From positions 1 through 26,754 of IMG/VR virus record IMGVR_UViG_3300038491_000059: 26,754 nucleotides of DNA. The stretch is one strand, 5' to 3'. Positions 15,890-22,848 of this stretch are shown piece after piece (position 1 is the first letter of the stretch; each line of letters opens with the position of its first letter). The notes beneath the pieces were generated by a model. It was given only the letters and a program-made list of their open reading frames with translations, made no database searches and was not told the DNA's origin. Origin of the DNA: a virus. Position numbers and translations under genes: made by a program.

Positions 15890-17178
15890 AATTGTATTTC
15901 TGCTTTTTCAACCCAGCCTCTACTTTTACTTATAGCCCAATATACAACTTTAACTGGTATTTTTTCTGTCATAAACATCTCTTCGTAGTGAATTGGTTTA
16001 CCATCCCTAACAAGATCTTCCAGTCTCTTATCATTAATATATGTTTGATGTATACCTATACCATCTTCATCATCAAATGACACTAACAGATTCTCATAAT
16101 CATCACCCGGTAACATATCTTTGGTTATATCCACTAAATAGTATATAGAATTTATAAAGGAGTCTTCCCACTCCTCCTCACTATTATAAGGGTATGGGTT
16201 TGGAGGAATTTTATTATCTTTAGTATATTGCTGGAATGCTCGCCGCTTAAAATTTATACCAGCATACCTTTCATAATCCTTTAAAGATCGTGTTTTGCCT
16301 AAATCATACTCACCTAAATCTAACAACCTCTCTTCTACACCAAGCAGCTGTCTAATTCTAGCACGAGCATCATTATTACCCCTCCACCACATATCGTCAC
16401 CCCTACTGGACATGTCGTCCCATACTAACATATTACTTCTCTCTTCTCTCATTGTAGCATGCCAAATTACTACTCGATGCGGATGAAACAAATCATACCC
16501 ATGGGTGAAAGATCTAACTGTGAGATTAATCTCTTCACCAGCGAAGAAAATATTTGGATCATGTCTAATTTCTTTAGCCCACTTATTTGACCCAAACGAA
16601 AAGTGACCACTTAAAAATCTAGCAGGGTATGGCTTTGTAAGTTCCTTCCAATCTCGAACACCTGTCGGTCTAATGAAGATAGTACCAAATGGGTAAAAGC
16701 AAGCCGCCTCTGATACCCATGGCTCTTGCACTCGTCCAGCCGGGTCATTAAAGGGATCATACATAGGTAGATAACCACCTATCACCGGATTGTATCCATC
16801 TTCAACTAGTTCATCATACCAACCAATTAAGGTACTATCCCAATTTTCTGTAAACCGGTGATGTGAGTCCAATTGTAATACAAAATCTTCATCTTCGAGT
16901 AACTCATCATTGATAACTGCGCGCGCGTATGCTAAGCCTTTAGCTTCAGTATAAAGCATTTCTTTAACTTTAAACCTAGAATCGTCTTTAAATTCTGATA
17001 AGTCATCAAAACCATCTTTAGGGTTATATTGCCTACATATACCAAATCTAACCCTATTAGGAAATTCAGCGTTCGTTAGCGCATCCTTAATAGTAGGTAT
17101 AAGCTCTGGATCTCTATATGCGGGCAAATGTATTAGTATAGTTCGTTCTGACATATTAATTGCATCTTGTAAATTCAA
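15886..17178 (-). CDS. GlcNAc-transferase-like glycosyltransferase (paralogue B)
   Basis: 430 residues from 17178. A second ATG at 17154 (MSERTILIHLPAYRDPEL) would start 1 nt after the upstream stop and fits the operon spacing better. Features of the PF11397 GlcNAc-transferase family are: PAYRDPELIPTI; EAKGLAYARAV; the metal-site segment LQLDSHHRFTENWD; RFLSGHFSFG; FAGEEINLTVRSFTHGYDLF; and HPHRVVIWH. The family includes the Dictyostelium Skp1 hydroxyproline GlcNAc-transferase and many phage and marine bacterial proteins of unknown acceptor. It is clearly related to the gene just upstream (tandem duplication). Confidence 0.85.
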   Translation of the reverse strand: MNLQDAINMSERTILIHLPAYRDPELIPTIKDALTNAEFPNRVRFGICRQYNPKDGFDDLSEFKDDSRFKVKEMLYTEAKGLAYARAVINDELLEDEDFVLQLDSHHRFTENWDSTLIGWYDELVEDGYNPVIGGYLPMYDPFNDPAGRVQEPWVSEAACFYPFGTIFIRPTGVRDWKELTKPYPARFLSGHFSFGSNKWAKEIRHDPNIFFAGEEINLTVRSFTHGYDLFHPHRVVIWHATMREERSNMLVWDDMSSRGDDMWWRGNNDARARIRQLLGVEERLLDLGEYDLGKTRSLKDYERYAGINFKRRAFQQYTKDNKIPPNPYPYNSEEEWEDSFINSIYYLVDITKDMLPGDDYENLLVSFDDEDGIGIHQTYINDKRLEDLVRDGKPIHYEEMFMTEKIPVKVVYWAISKSRGWVEKAEIQL

Positions 17179-18499
17179 TAATATTGTTTTCAGCTAGTTG
17201 AACCTTGTTATCCATCTCTACCTCTTCTAGTAATCTAGGACTAATTATACCCTCCAGCCTATCCATCCAACCTTGAGATTTAGAATTTGGCCATACAATC
17301 CATTTATAGGGCGGTACATCTGTATTAAACTGCCTCCATAGTTTGCAATAGTTGTCAGAGTCTTTCTTCATACGATCAATTTCGTCTGGTAAAGCATCCT
17401 CTCGATATATCTCATTACCATCAACATCCTCAAATGCTACAGCCCAGCATGTATAATCATCGAGAGGCACTAGATCATACCCAATATCAATACAGTGTTT
17501 AAAGAAATTTAAGAACGAGCTATTATATTCCTGTTCAGTTGTGTAAGTTGGATTAGGTGGATATTTATTATCTAGAGTATATTGCTGTAATTGTCTCTTC
17601 TCAAATAATACTCCCGCATATTTTTCATAATCTTCTAGAGTACGCTCATTACCCAAGCCATATTCACACTTATCCCCTTCAGCGATAAATTCACCATCTA
17701 TACCCAATAACTTTCTAACTTTGGTATGTGATTGTGTATCTAACTCTACCCACCCGTCATTATCACTCCAATGTCTAGGTTGATCTGATCTAGTATAGTA
17801 ATGCCAGATTACAACTCGATGAGGGTGAAATAAATCATACCCATGGGTATACGCTCGAACTGCTAGACTTATTTCTTCACCGTGGAAGTATATCTCAGGG
17901 TCATGCTGAACTTCTTTAGAGAATATACCTAAAGTAAAGCAGAAATGTGCTGAGAGAAATCTAGCTGCAATAGGGGCATTATAGTTTACCCAGTTTGGAA
18001 TTGTTTCTGGCTTAGTATGTAGAGGACCTTCCGGGGCAAATCTATCAAATACCAAACGCCATGGATCATTTTCAGTTTTACCTGTTTTTGGATCATATGC
18101 CGGTACATATCCTGTTAACAGAGGTTTTTTATGACCTTGTAGCTGCAGCATATAGATCATATTCTTTAGTGTAGTGTCCCAACCCTCTGTAAATCGGTGA
18201 TGTGAATCTAAGTGAAGTGTAAAATCTTCATCATTATAATGTTGCTGAATTAAATTTCTAGCCCAACATACACCTTTAGCTTCCTTATAATCAATATCGA
18301 TAATATTAATATTTTTGTGTTTGTTAAAACTAGTTAGTTTATCCCACTTGTCTTCTTTAGCATGTTGCCAAGCAACACACACCCGTAAATTATCAGGCTC
18401 ATCAGCTTTCTCAAGCATATCCTTTAATGTCTTTTTAAGTTCAGGGTCTCTATATGATGCAATCTGCACAAAAATTAGTTTACCCGTGTAAGGATTCAT
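17156..18499 (-). CDS. GlcNAc-transferase-like glycosyltransferase (paralogue A)
   Basis: About 447 residues from the ATG at 18499 (MNPYTGKLIFVQIASYRD). An ATG at 18508 adds three residues, but a late-like box fits 18499 better. It shares with the downstream paralogue the segments YRDPELKKTL, EAKGVCWAR, LHLDSHHRFTEGWD, ARFLSAHFCF, GEEISLAVRAYTHGYDLF and HPHRVVIWH. The DSH triad is the probable metal site. It is the first gene of the minus-strand island and leads an operon in which the next three genes overlap or abut. The role is inferred as GlcNAc or related sugar transfer; the acceptor is unknown. Confidence 0.85.
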   Translation of the reverse strand: MNPYTGKLIFVQIASYRDPELKKTLKDMLEKADEPDNLRVCVAWQHAKEDKWDKLTSFNKHKNINIIDIDYKEAKGVCWARNLIQQHYNDEDFTLHLDSHHRFTEGWDTTLKNMIYMLQLQGHKKPLLTGYVPAYDPKTGKTENDPWRLVFDRFAPEGPLHTKPETIPNWVNYNAPIAARFLSAHFCFTLGIFSKEVQHDPEIYFHGEEISLAVRAYTHGYDLFHPHRVVIWHYYTRSDQPRHWSDNDGWVELDTQSHTKVRKLLGIDGEFIAEGDKCEYGLGNERTLEDYEKYAGVLFEKRQLQQYTLDNKYPPNPTYTTEQEYNSSFLNFFKHCIDIGYDLVPLDDYTCWAVAFEDVDGNEIYREDALPDEIDRMKKDSDNYCKLWRQFNTDVPPYKWIVWPNSKSQGWMDRLEGIISPRLLEEVEMDNKVQLAENNIIEFTRCN

Positions 18500-18513
18500 A
18501 TTAATCATTTAAT
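18500..18513 (-). promoter_or_regulatory. Late-like box ATTAAATG before glycan operon
   Basis: The minus strand reads ATTAAATG at 18513-18506, then 6 nt and the ATG at 18499. It has one base difference from the ATTAAATA box of the GT10 gene, with identical spacing. Evidence is moderate because the region is AT-rich. Confidence 0.35.
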
Positions 18514-18537
18514 CTGTTAAAAAATAAAATCCAGTAG

Positions 18538-18573
18538 TTGCATTATTAATAATTGACTATAATATATAACTAT
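18538..18573 (+). promoter_or_regulatory. Sigma70-like promoter, divergent from glycan operon
   Basis: TTGCAT at 18538-18543 and TATAAT at 18558-18563 are 14 bp apart. An alternative -10, TAATAT at 18560-18565, gives the 16-bp spacing seen elsewhere. The ATG at 18574 is 8-10 nt downstream. Confidence 0.45.
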
Positions 18574-18918
18574 ATGTCAAATATTACAACAATCGTCGAT
18601 CAAGTCGGAAGAACAGTTATTGGTGTGGAAACTAAATCCACAAAAGATACTATTACACTAAATAATCCAGTTATTATTCATGTACAACCAAACTCAGAAA
18701 ACGGTCAATTACAAGTACAATCGTTTCCTTACCTGTTTATGGAGTTTATTAAAGGTGATAAAACAAAAAACAACTGGACATTCAATAAAGGTGCAATCGC
18801 TATCTCAGATGTTGAATTGGATGATAAGATTATTGAGCAATACAATAATATTAATTCACCAGCAGCTACTGCTGCATCTCCAGAAGAGCCTAGTGTAATT
18901 AAACTGTTTGACGAATAA
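18574..18918 (+). CDS. Small conserved-looking protein, function unknown
   Basis: About 114 residues from the ATG at 18574 (MSNITTIVDQVGRTVIGVET). The longer frame uses a TTG at 18553 that lies in the promoter. The body is beta-rich: GRTVIGVETKSTKDTITLNN, then PVIIHVQPN and FPYLFMEFI. This could form a small barrel reminiscent of Sm-like folds, but I cannot assign it. The tail is acidic and Ala/Pro-rich, ending SVIKLFDE, a pattern that could bind a partner such as the sliding clamp; this is speculative. It lies directly upstream of tRNA-Asn. Confidence 0.7.
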   Translation: MSNITTIVDQVGRTVIGVETKSTKDTITLNNPVIIHVQPNSENGQLQVQSFPYLFMEFIKGDKTKNNWTFNKGAIAISDVELDDKIIEQYNNINSPAATAASPEEPSVIKLFDE

Positions 18919-18933
18919 TTTAAGATAGCTCAT

Positions 18934-19005
18934 TCCGGTGTAGCATAATGGTAGTGCACGTGACTGTTAATCACGCAAGTGTTGGTTCGAACCCAACCAC
19001 CGGAG
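18934..19005 (+). tRNA. tRNA-Asn (GTT)
   Basis: A full cloverleaf: acceptor TCCGGTG (18934-18940) pairs with CACCGGA (18998-19004). The D arm is GCA/TGC, the anticodon stem CGTGA/TCACG holds loop CTGTTAA with anticodon GTT at 18966-18968, the variable loop is CAAGT, and the T arm is GTTGG-TTCGAAC-CCAAC. The discriminator base is G19005. CCA is not encoded, so the host must add it. AAU/AAC codons are common in these AT-rich genes, so it may boost Asn decoding. Confidence 0.95.
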
Positions 19006-19030
19006 TTTATTGCAATTTACCATACTACAA

Positions 19031-19046
19031 ACTAAATATATTTACT
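19031..19046 (+). promoter_or_regulatory. Late promoter ACTAAATA before hsp20
   Basis: ACTAAATA at 19031-19038, 8 nt before the ATG at 19047. CTAAATA is the late motif reported for marine T4-like cyanophages. The identical box with identical 8-nt spacing precedes the membrane protein gene at 22403. Confidence 0.6.
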
Positions 19047-19472
19047 ATGAAACTAACTACAAATAAAAATAACATCCTATCAAATAACCCTATCGTTAAT
19101 CTAGATAAAATATTTGATAATATGTTTAATACAACACCATTATTTCATAATTTAAATGAAATATATAAAACAGGTGATCAGGTCAGGTTCTCACCTGATG
19201 ATGAATCGCTTACAGTTCAAATTGATCTACCAGGAGTAAAGCGAGATGATATTGCAATCACCTCCGATACAGACCAGTCCGAGGTATATATTAAAGCGAA
19301 GAGAGACATTAAAACTCTAGACGGTACACAGGAACAAACATATAACCGTTCCTTTACAGTAGGACGTGAGTATGATATTAAGCAAATTACATTTGTCTAT
19401 CAAGATGGTTTACTTGAAATTGATGTTCCACGGCGGCAAAAGGAACAATATCTTAGAACACATACACTATAA
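19047..19472 (+). CDS. hsp20: Small heat-shock protein, Hsp20/alpha-crystallin family
   Basis: 141 residues from the ATG at 19047. An upstream in-frame ATG at 18948 is rejected because it lies inside tRNA-Asn. The alpha-crystallin domain runs from about residue 45: DDESLTVQIDLPGVKRDDIAI, SEVYIKAKR, and the C-terminal GLLEIDVPRR matching the GxLxIxxP motif. The N-terminal region is short and polar, with LDKIFDNMF typical of the family. T4-like cyanophages and pelagiphages carry this chaperone, probably to stabilise virion or host proteins late in infection. The late promoter upstream agrees. A strong terminator follows at once. Confidence 0.92.
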   Translation: MKLTTNKNNILSNNPIVNLDKIFDNMFNTTPLFHNLNEIYKTGDQVRFSPDDESLTVQIDLPGVKRDDIAITSDTDQSEVYIKAKRDIKTLDGTQEQTYNRSFTVGREYDIKQITFVYQDGLLEIDVPRRQKEQYLRTHTL

Positions 19473-19493
19473 CCTTTAACTTAAAATAATATT

Positions 19494-19536
19494 AAAGACC
19501 TCTATTGCATATTATGTGGTAGAGGTCTTTTTGTTT
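19494..19536 (+). terminator. Rho-independent terminator after hsp20
   Basis: AAAGACCTCTA (19494-19504) and TAGAGGTCTTT (19520-19530) form an 11-bp perfect stem with a 15-nt loop, followed by a T-rich tail (TTGTTTG). It separates hsp20 from the uvsX promoter. It is the only strong terminator I found in the window. Confidence 0.92.
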
Positions 19537-19556
19537 GTATTATACTTAAAAATAAG

Positions 19557-19591
19557 TTGTAAAGTAAGGATCTTAATATATAATATAGTAT
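19557..19591 (+). promoter_or_regulatory. Sigma70-like promoter of uvsX
   Basis: TTGTAA at 19557-19562, 16 bp spacer, perfect TATAAT at 19579-19584, then 7 nt to the ATG at 19592. There is no Shine-Dalgarno site in the short gap. It lies just after the hsp20 terminator. Confidence 0.75.
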
Positions 19592-20737
19592 ATGGATAAA
19601 GATATTGCAAGTGCGTTGGACGAAATTGATACTGTTAACCCCTTTGCAACATATCTAAGTGATAGTACACTTAGTAGAGTAGGTGGGTGGGTTGATACTG
19701 GGTCATATGTATTAAATGCCATAATCTCCGGATCTCTTCATGGTGGTATACCTAAAGGTAGGGTAACTATGCTAGCTGGTGAGTCTATGACTGGTAAATC
19801 CCTGTTTGTTATGAAGATATTAGCTGCAGCTCAAAAAAGTGGGTTAATACCAGTTATTTTTGATACGGAAAACGCGATTGACCCGGAAGGTGCTGAAAGA
19901 CTTGGGTTAGATGTTAGCAAAGTTAAATATGTTCCTTGTATAAGTACAGAACAGACTAGAAATGCATTATATAAGTTCCTTACATCAGTTAAAGAGAAGG
20001 GATTGGAGGGTAAATTTATCGTTGCTATTGATTCCTTAGGAAATTTACAGTCAGAACTGTCATTATCACGAATGAGTAAAGATAATACAGCAGCTGATAT
20101 GGGTACAAATGCTCGAGCTATGAAATCTCTCATGCAGACATGTACTAATTTAGGAGCTGTCACACAAACAACTATTATATGCACTAACCATGTGTATGAT
20201 AATCCTGCAGCTCTGTTCCCATCAATCGAGAAAAATATGCCTGGTGGTAAGTCATGTGTATATCTACCTTCAGTTACCGTTCAACTGGCTAGAAAGCCAA
20301 TGAAAGCTGACGGTGGCAAAACAATGGATGGTGAAACTGCTGTAGCGCAAAAGAGTTATGCTGGCATTATCATTAGAGCTCTAACTCGAAAGAATCGATT
20401 TATTAAACAGTATCTAGAGGGTGAAATGTATCTATCATTCGCATCCGGTTTAGATAGATACTATGGCCTAATTGACTTAGCAGTTGGTTTAGGCGCCGTC
20501 ATTCAAACTGGGGCAACCTACCAACTTGAAGATGGTAAGAAGTTAGGATATTACAAGCAGTTTAGGAAAAATACTGATCTATGGGAAAATACCATCCTAC
20601 CTATTGTAGAGGCTAGAATGAAGGATGAGTGGAACTATTCAAACAAAGAAGAAGAACCACCTGATGAAGTAGCAGAAACGATAGTTGATCCAGTGTCGAC
20701 CTCACTTAAGGATATATTAGAATTAAAGGAAAAATAA
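19592..20737 (+). CDS. uvsX: UvsX, RecA-like recombinase
   Basis: 381 residues (T4 UvsX is about 390). The N-terminal segment ends in WVDTGSYVLNAIISGSLHGG, typical of UvsX. Walker A is GESMTGKS at 63-70, a DTENAIDPEGAERLG segment follows, and Walker B is FIVAIDSLGNL at 142-152. NMPGGKSCVYLPSVTVQLARK covers the DNA-binding/RecA core end. It catalyses strand exchange for recombination-dependent replication and works with UvsY (740-1135) and gp46/47 in the same window. The Asp/Glu-rich C-terminal tail ends SLKDILELKEK. Confidence 0.96.
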   Translation: MDKDIASALDEIDTVNPFATYLSDSTLSRVGGWVDTGSYVLNAIISGSLHGGIPKGRVTMLAGESMTGKSLFVMKILAAAQKSGLIPVIFDTENAIDPEGAERLGLDVSKVKYVPCISTEQTRNALYKFLTSVKEKGLEGKFIVAIDSLGNLQSELSLSRMSKDNTAADMGTNARAMKSLMQTCTNLGAVTQTTIICTNHVYDNPAALFPSIEKNMPGGKSCVYLPSVTVQLARKPMKADGGKTMDGETAVAQKSYAGIIIRALTRKNRFIKQYLEGEMYLSFASGLDRYYGLIDLAVGLGAVIQTGATYQLEDGKKLGYYKQFRKNTDLWENTILPIVEARMKDEWNYSNKEEEPPDEVAETIVDPVSTSLKDILELKEK

Positions 20738-20770
20738 TACTATATGCGACTCAGCTAAGAGGTTCTAACC

Positions 20771-20828
20771 CTATAGGTTATTGTGTTGCATCTTTGCTGT
20801 GAGATATTTGATAACATCTGCAGCCTCA
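20771..20828 (-). other. Possible +1 frameshift extension of late protein
   Basis: The upstream gene ends ATG ATT TGA. Slipping one base at ATT TGA G (or removing one T of the TTT run) continues in frame as EAADVIKYLTAKM then QHNNL to TAG at 20773-20771, 18 more residues. The ATT TGA site resembles the CTT TGA +1 site of prfB, but no strong upstream Shine-Dalgarno-like stimulator is visible. It could equally be a homopolymer error. Confidence 0.35.
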
Positions 20829-21131
20829 AATCATGTTCTCGTCGCGGTAGCCATGTTCATCTTTGACGATTTGCATGAATGTCTCAAATTGATGTTTACC
20901 TAGGTTCATTAAAAAAACTAACCCAGCATCTCCAAGATTATCGACAAATACTTCAGCCTTTTTAACAAACTCGTCGAATTCACCTAGTGATTCATCTTCA
21001 GCTGGGTGTACATCACCTTCAGCCCCCATATGTGGAGGAGCCTCCTCTTGCTCGTAACTCTCGTTAAGAACTTTACCGGTCAAAACCTTAGTGTATTGCT
21101 CTGCCATTAAATCAAACTCATTACGCTTCAT
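20826..21131 (-). CDS. Small late protein, probably virion-associated
   Basis: About 101 residues from the ATG at 21131 (MKRNEFDLMAEQYTKVL). The frame opens at 21173, but a late box CATAAATA at 21144-21137 lies exactly 5 nt before 21131. The N-terminus MAEQYTKVLTGKVLNESY, an acidic Glu/Pro-rich linker (EQEEAPPHMGAEGDVHPAED) and a helical C-terminus (FDEFVKKAEVFVDNL, then FLMNLGKHQFETFMQIVKDEH) resemble small structural or scaffold-related proteins of marine T4-like phages. I cannot name it. The NESY motif also occurs in the repeat protein at 22849-24597. The C-terminus may extend by frameshift. Confidence 0.65.
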   Translation of the reverse strand: MKRNEFDLMAEQYTKVLTGKVLNESYEQEEAPPHMGAEGDVHPAEDESLGEFDEFVKKAEVFVDNLGDAGLVFLMNLGKHQFETFMQIVKDEHGYRDENMI

Positions 21132-21144
21132 AATATTATTTATG
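21132..21144 (-). promoter_or_regulatory. Late promoter CATAAATA, 5 nt before ATG
   Basis: The minus strand reads CATAAATA at 21144-21137, one mismatch from TATAAATA, with the same 5-nt spacing to ATG as the boxes at 724-731 and 24603-24610. It is divergent from the queC promoter. Confidence 0.7.
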
Positions 21145-21151
21145 ATACTAG

Positions 21152-21185
21152 TTGAATTTATATCAAAAGACATTATAATTATTTC
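21152..21185 (+). promoter_or_regulatory. Sigma70-like promoter of queC
   Basis: TTGAAT at 21152-21157, 16 bp spacer, perfect TATAAT at 21174-21179, then TATTTC and the ATG at 21186. Both spacings match the gene 55 promoter exactly. Confidence 0.8.
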
Positions 21186-21929
21186 ATGAATAAACGACTC
21201 CTATTATCTTTATCAGGTGGTGCAGACAGTGTTGTCCTCTTGCATATGGCTGTTGATCGTGGATATGAATATATTCATACTATATCGTTTGACTATGGGC
21301 AGAGACATAAGAGAGAGCTTGATTGTATACAGAAGCAGTTTAATGCTGTCAATGAAAAACATAGCGTTAAACTGTTTAACACTATTATTGATGCGAACTT
21401 TCTTAAACAGATATGCCATACATCATCTCTCACCAATACTGATATCGAAAACCCCAATATCAGTAAGATTGCAGGAGATGCGCAGCCAGTATCATATGTA
21501 CCATTCAGAAATCAGATGTTTAATACCATAGCTTGTGCATATGCAGAGAGTAATGGTATCTCAGATGTTTGGTATGGTGCTGCACAAGTTGATTCCTTAG
21601 CTGGTTATCATGATGGCTCGCGAGAGCATATTGATGCATTTAATCAGTTGATAGCTCTTAATAGAGAACATAGGATAACGTTATCTGCACCACTATTAAC
21701 AATGTCTAAAGCTGATATTATCTTAGAGGGTGTAAGACTAGGTGTCAACTTCGCAGACACATGGACATGTTACAGTAACAGAGAAGATGGTTTAGCTGAT
21801 GCTACAACACCATCAAGTAGCATGCGCTTAGCTGGTTTTATGCAAGCTGGTTATGTAGATCCTATCAAATATGTGCAGCAAAAGGCCCTAAATGATATAT
21901 ACGAACAAAAAGGGTGTAAAGAGATCTAA
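21186..21929 (+). CDS. queC: QueC-like 7-cyano-7-deazaguanine synthase
   Basis: 247 residues. The PP-loop SGGADS at 10-15, SFDYGQRHKREL near 34-45, SYVPFRNQMF near 103-112, GAAQVDSLAGYHD near 131-143 and TMSKADIILEGVRLGV near 172-187 are QueC signatures. QueC makes preQ0 from 7-carboxy-7-deazaguanine, ammonia and ATP. The usual C-terminal zinc site (C-x8-C-x2-C-x2-C) is broken: after Cys195 the positions read ADATTPSSS, with no other Cys. The enzyme is therefore divergent. In phages it normally serves 7-deazaguanine DNA modification that blocks restriction. Other pathway genes (folE, queD, queE, dpdA) are not in the window. Confidence 0.9.
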   Translation: MNKRLLLSLSGGADSVVLLHMAVDRGYEYIHTISFDYGQRHKRELDCIQKQFNAVNEKHSVKLFNTIIDANFLKQICHTSSLTNTDIENPNISKIAGDAQPVSYVPFRNQMFNTIACAYAESNGISDVWYGAAQVDSLAGYHDGSREHIDAFNQLIALNREHRITLSAPLLTMSKADIILEGVRLGVNFADTWTCYSNREDGLADATTPSSSMRLAGFMQAGYVDPIKYVQQKALNDIYEQKGCKEI

Positions 21930-21932
21930 TTA

Positions 21933-22403
21933 TTATAGTAACTCTGCCTTAATTAACCAAACTATTACACTATATAATTGTCCGAAAGCTATTGATAACA
22001 GGCATATTTTTGTTATCCTTCTAGTTTTTCTGCTAGCTCCTAATGTTGGAGCTATAAATGCACGTATATGACAATACGCTGCAATAGTTGTCATTAATTG
22101 CCTAAAAATTATGTTTGGAAAAACACCAAATTCTATCAGATTGGTAGTAAAGGGCATCTCGAGATAATGTGAAGTCCATGGTATAAGCCAGTATAGGTTA
22201 TCCACCGCGTTACCTAAAAATCCTATGGTTATCCCACAAATTATCCAACCCATTTGCGGTGTAATTTTATCATCAGTTCTACGTATTGCATGCCGTAGCG
22301 AATGACTACACTCATATATAATATATGCGCTTAATATTACTAATGGAAAGGTCCATGCAATAGATTGCAGCTCTATTATTGTTTGTATTTGATCGTAATA
22401 CAT
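21933..22403 (-). CDS. Four-helix membrane protein, function unknown
   Basis: 156 residues with about four hydrophobic segments: near 15-31 (IAWTFPLVILSAYIIY), 51-69 (MGWIICGITIGFLGNAV), 90-112, and 132-152 (ICLLSIAFGQLYSVIVWLI). A short basic stretch SRKTRR precedes the last one. The call of inner-membrane protein is firm; function is not. It has its own late box (ACTAAATA, 8 nt before ATG) and follows a single-pass coiled-coil membrane protein gene, which makes a holin/lysis role possible. No endolysin is visible in the window to support this. Confidence 0.75.
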   Translation of the reverse strand: MYYDQIQTIIELQSIAWTFPLVILSAYIIYECSHSLRHAIRRTDDKITPQMGWIICGITIGFLGNAVDNLYWLIPWTSHYLEMPFTTNLIEFGVFPNIIFRQLMTTIAAYCHIRAFIAPTLGASRKTRRITKICLLSIAFGQLYSVIVWLIKAELL

Positions 22404-22419
22404 AACAATAATATTTAGT
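22404..22419 (-). promoter_or_regulatory. Late promoter ACTAAATA before membrane protein
   Basis: The minus strand reads ACTAAATA at 22419-22412, 8 nt before the ATG at 22403. It is identical in sequence and spacing to the hsp20 box at 19031-19038. Confidence 0.6.
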
Positions 22420-22835
22420 TAGTTCCTACCATTACCCCTGCTAATTAATATATCTATCTTAGTCTTAATCGAGCTTACATCCTCTTTAATACTACCTATA
22501 TCTTCCTTTATAGGTGTAGTTTCTTCCAATATAGCGAGCTTTAATTCAGGCTCTCTTATATGTAGTCCGGTATTACTCGAATGTTTCGACACTAAAGAGT
22601 CCATTCTGGTTATTATCGAAGCCACCCCTTTATGATGTGGTTCATATTTATGTTTTACAATATCATCTACAATTACAAATGTTGACCATAGGATAGTAAT
22701 AGAGCCTATAGCAGCCCCAATAACGGTCACCCATCCTAATATTGTTGTAGGGGCAGCAAACTTTATTCGTTTCCTGGAAGCTATTTCAGCTATAGTTGCA
22801 CCAACAACTAACTTTATATGATCTTCATCGGACAT
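22419..22835 (-). CDS. Single-pass membrane protein with coiled coil
   Basis: 138 residues. A cytoplasm-like N-terminus with RKR is followed by one long hydrophobic segment (about 29-54, TTILGWVTVIGAAIGSITIL onward). The soluble C-terminal part ends in heptad-like repeats (IKEDIGSIKEDVSSIKTKID). The layout fits a holin- or spanin-like protein or a membrane anchor, but no family is recognised. It starts 13 nt after the stop of the large repeat protein, so it is probably on the same late transcript. Confidence 0.7.
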   Translation of the reverse strand: MSDEDHIKLVVGATIAEIASRKRIKFAAPTTILGWVTVIGAAIGSITILWSTFVIVDDIVKHKYEPHHKGVASIITRMDSLVSKHSSNTGLHIREPELKLAILEETTPIKEDIGSIKEDVSSIKTKIDILISRGNGRN

Positions 22836-22848
22836 GACTTTTAATTAA

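Noticed and set aside
18934-19005. tRNA-Asn as a phage attachment site
   Set aside because: No integrase, no second copy of the tRNA 3' end in the window, and T4-like replication genes indicate a lytic phage.
18948-19046. Longer hsp20 frame starting at ATG 18948
   Set aside because: It runs through tRNA-Asn (18934-19005); the late box ACTAAATA and the ATG at 19047 give a normal Hsp20 length.
20761-20785. Hairpin TAACC-CTATA-GGTTA as terminator between convergent uvsX and the late gene
   Set aside because: The stem is only 5 bp and no T-run follows on either strand.
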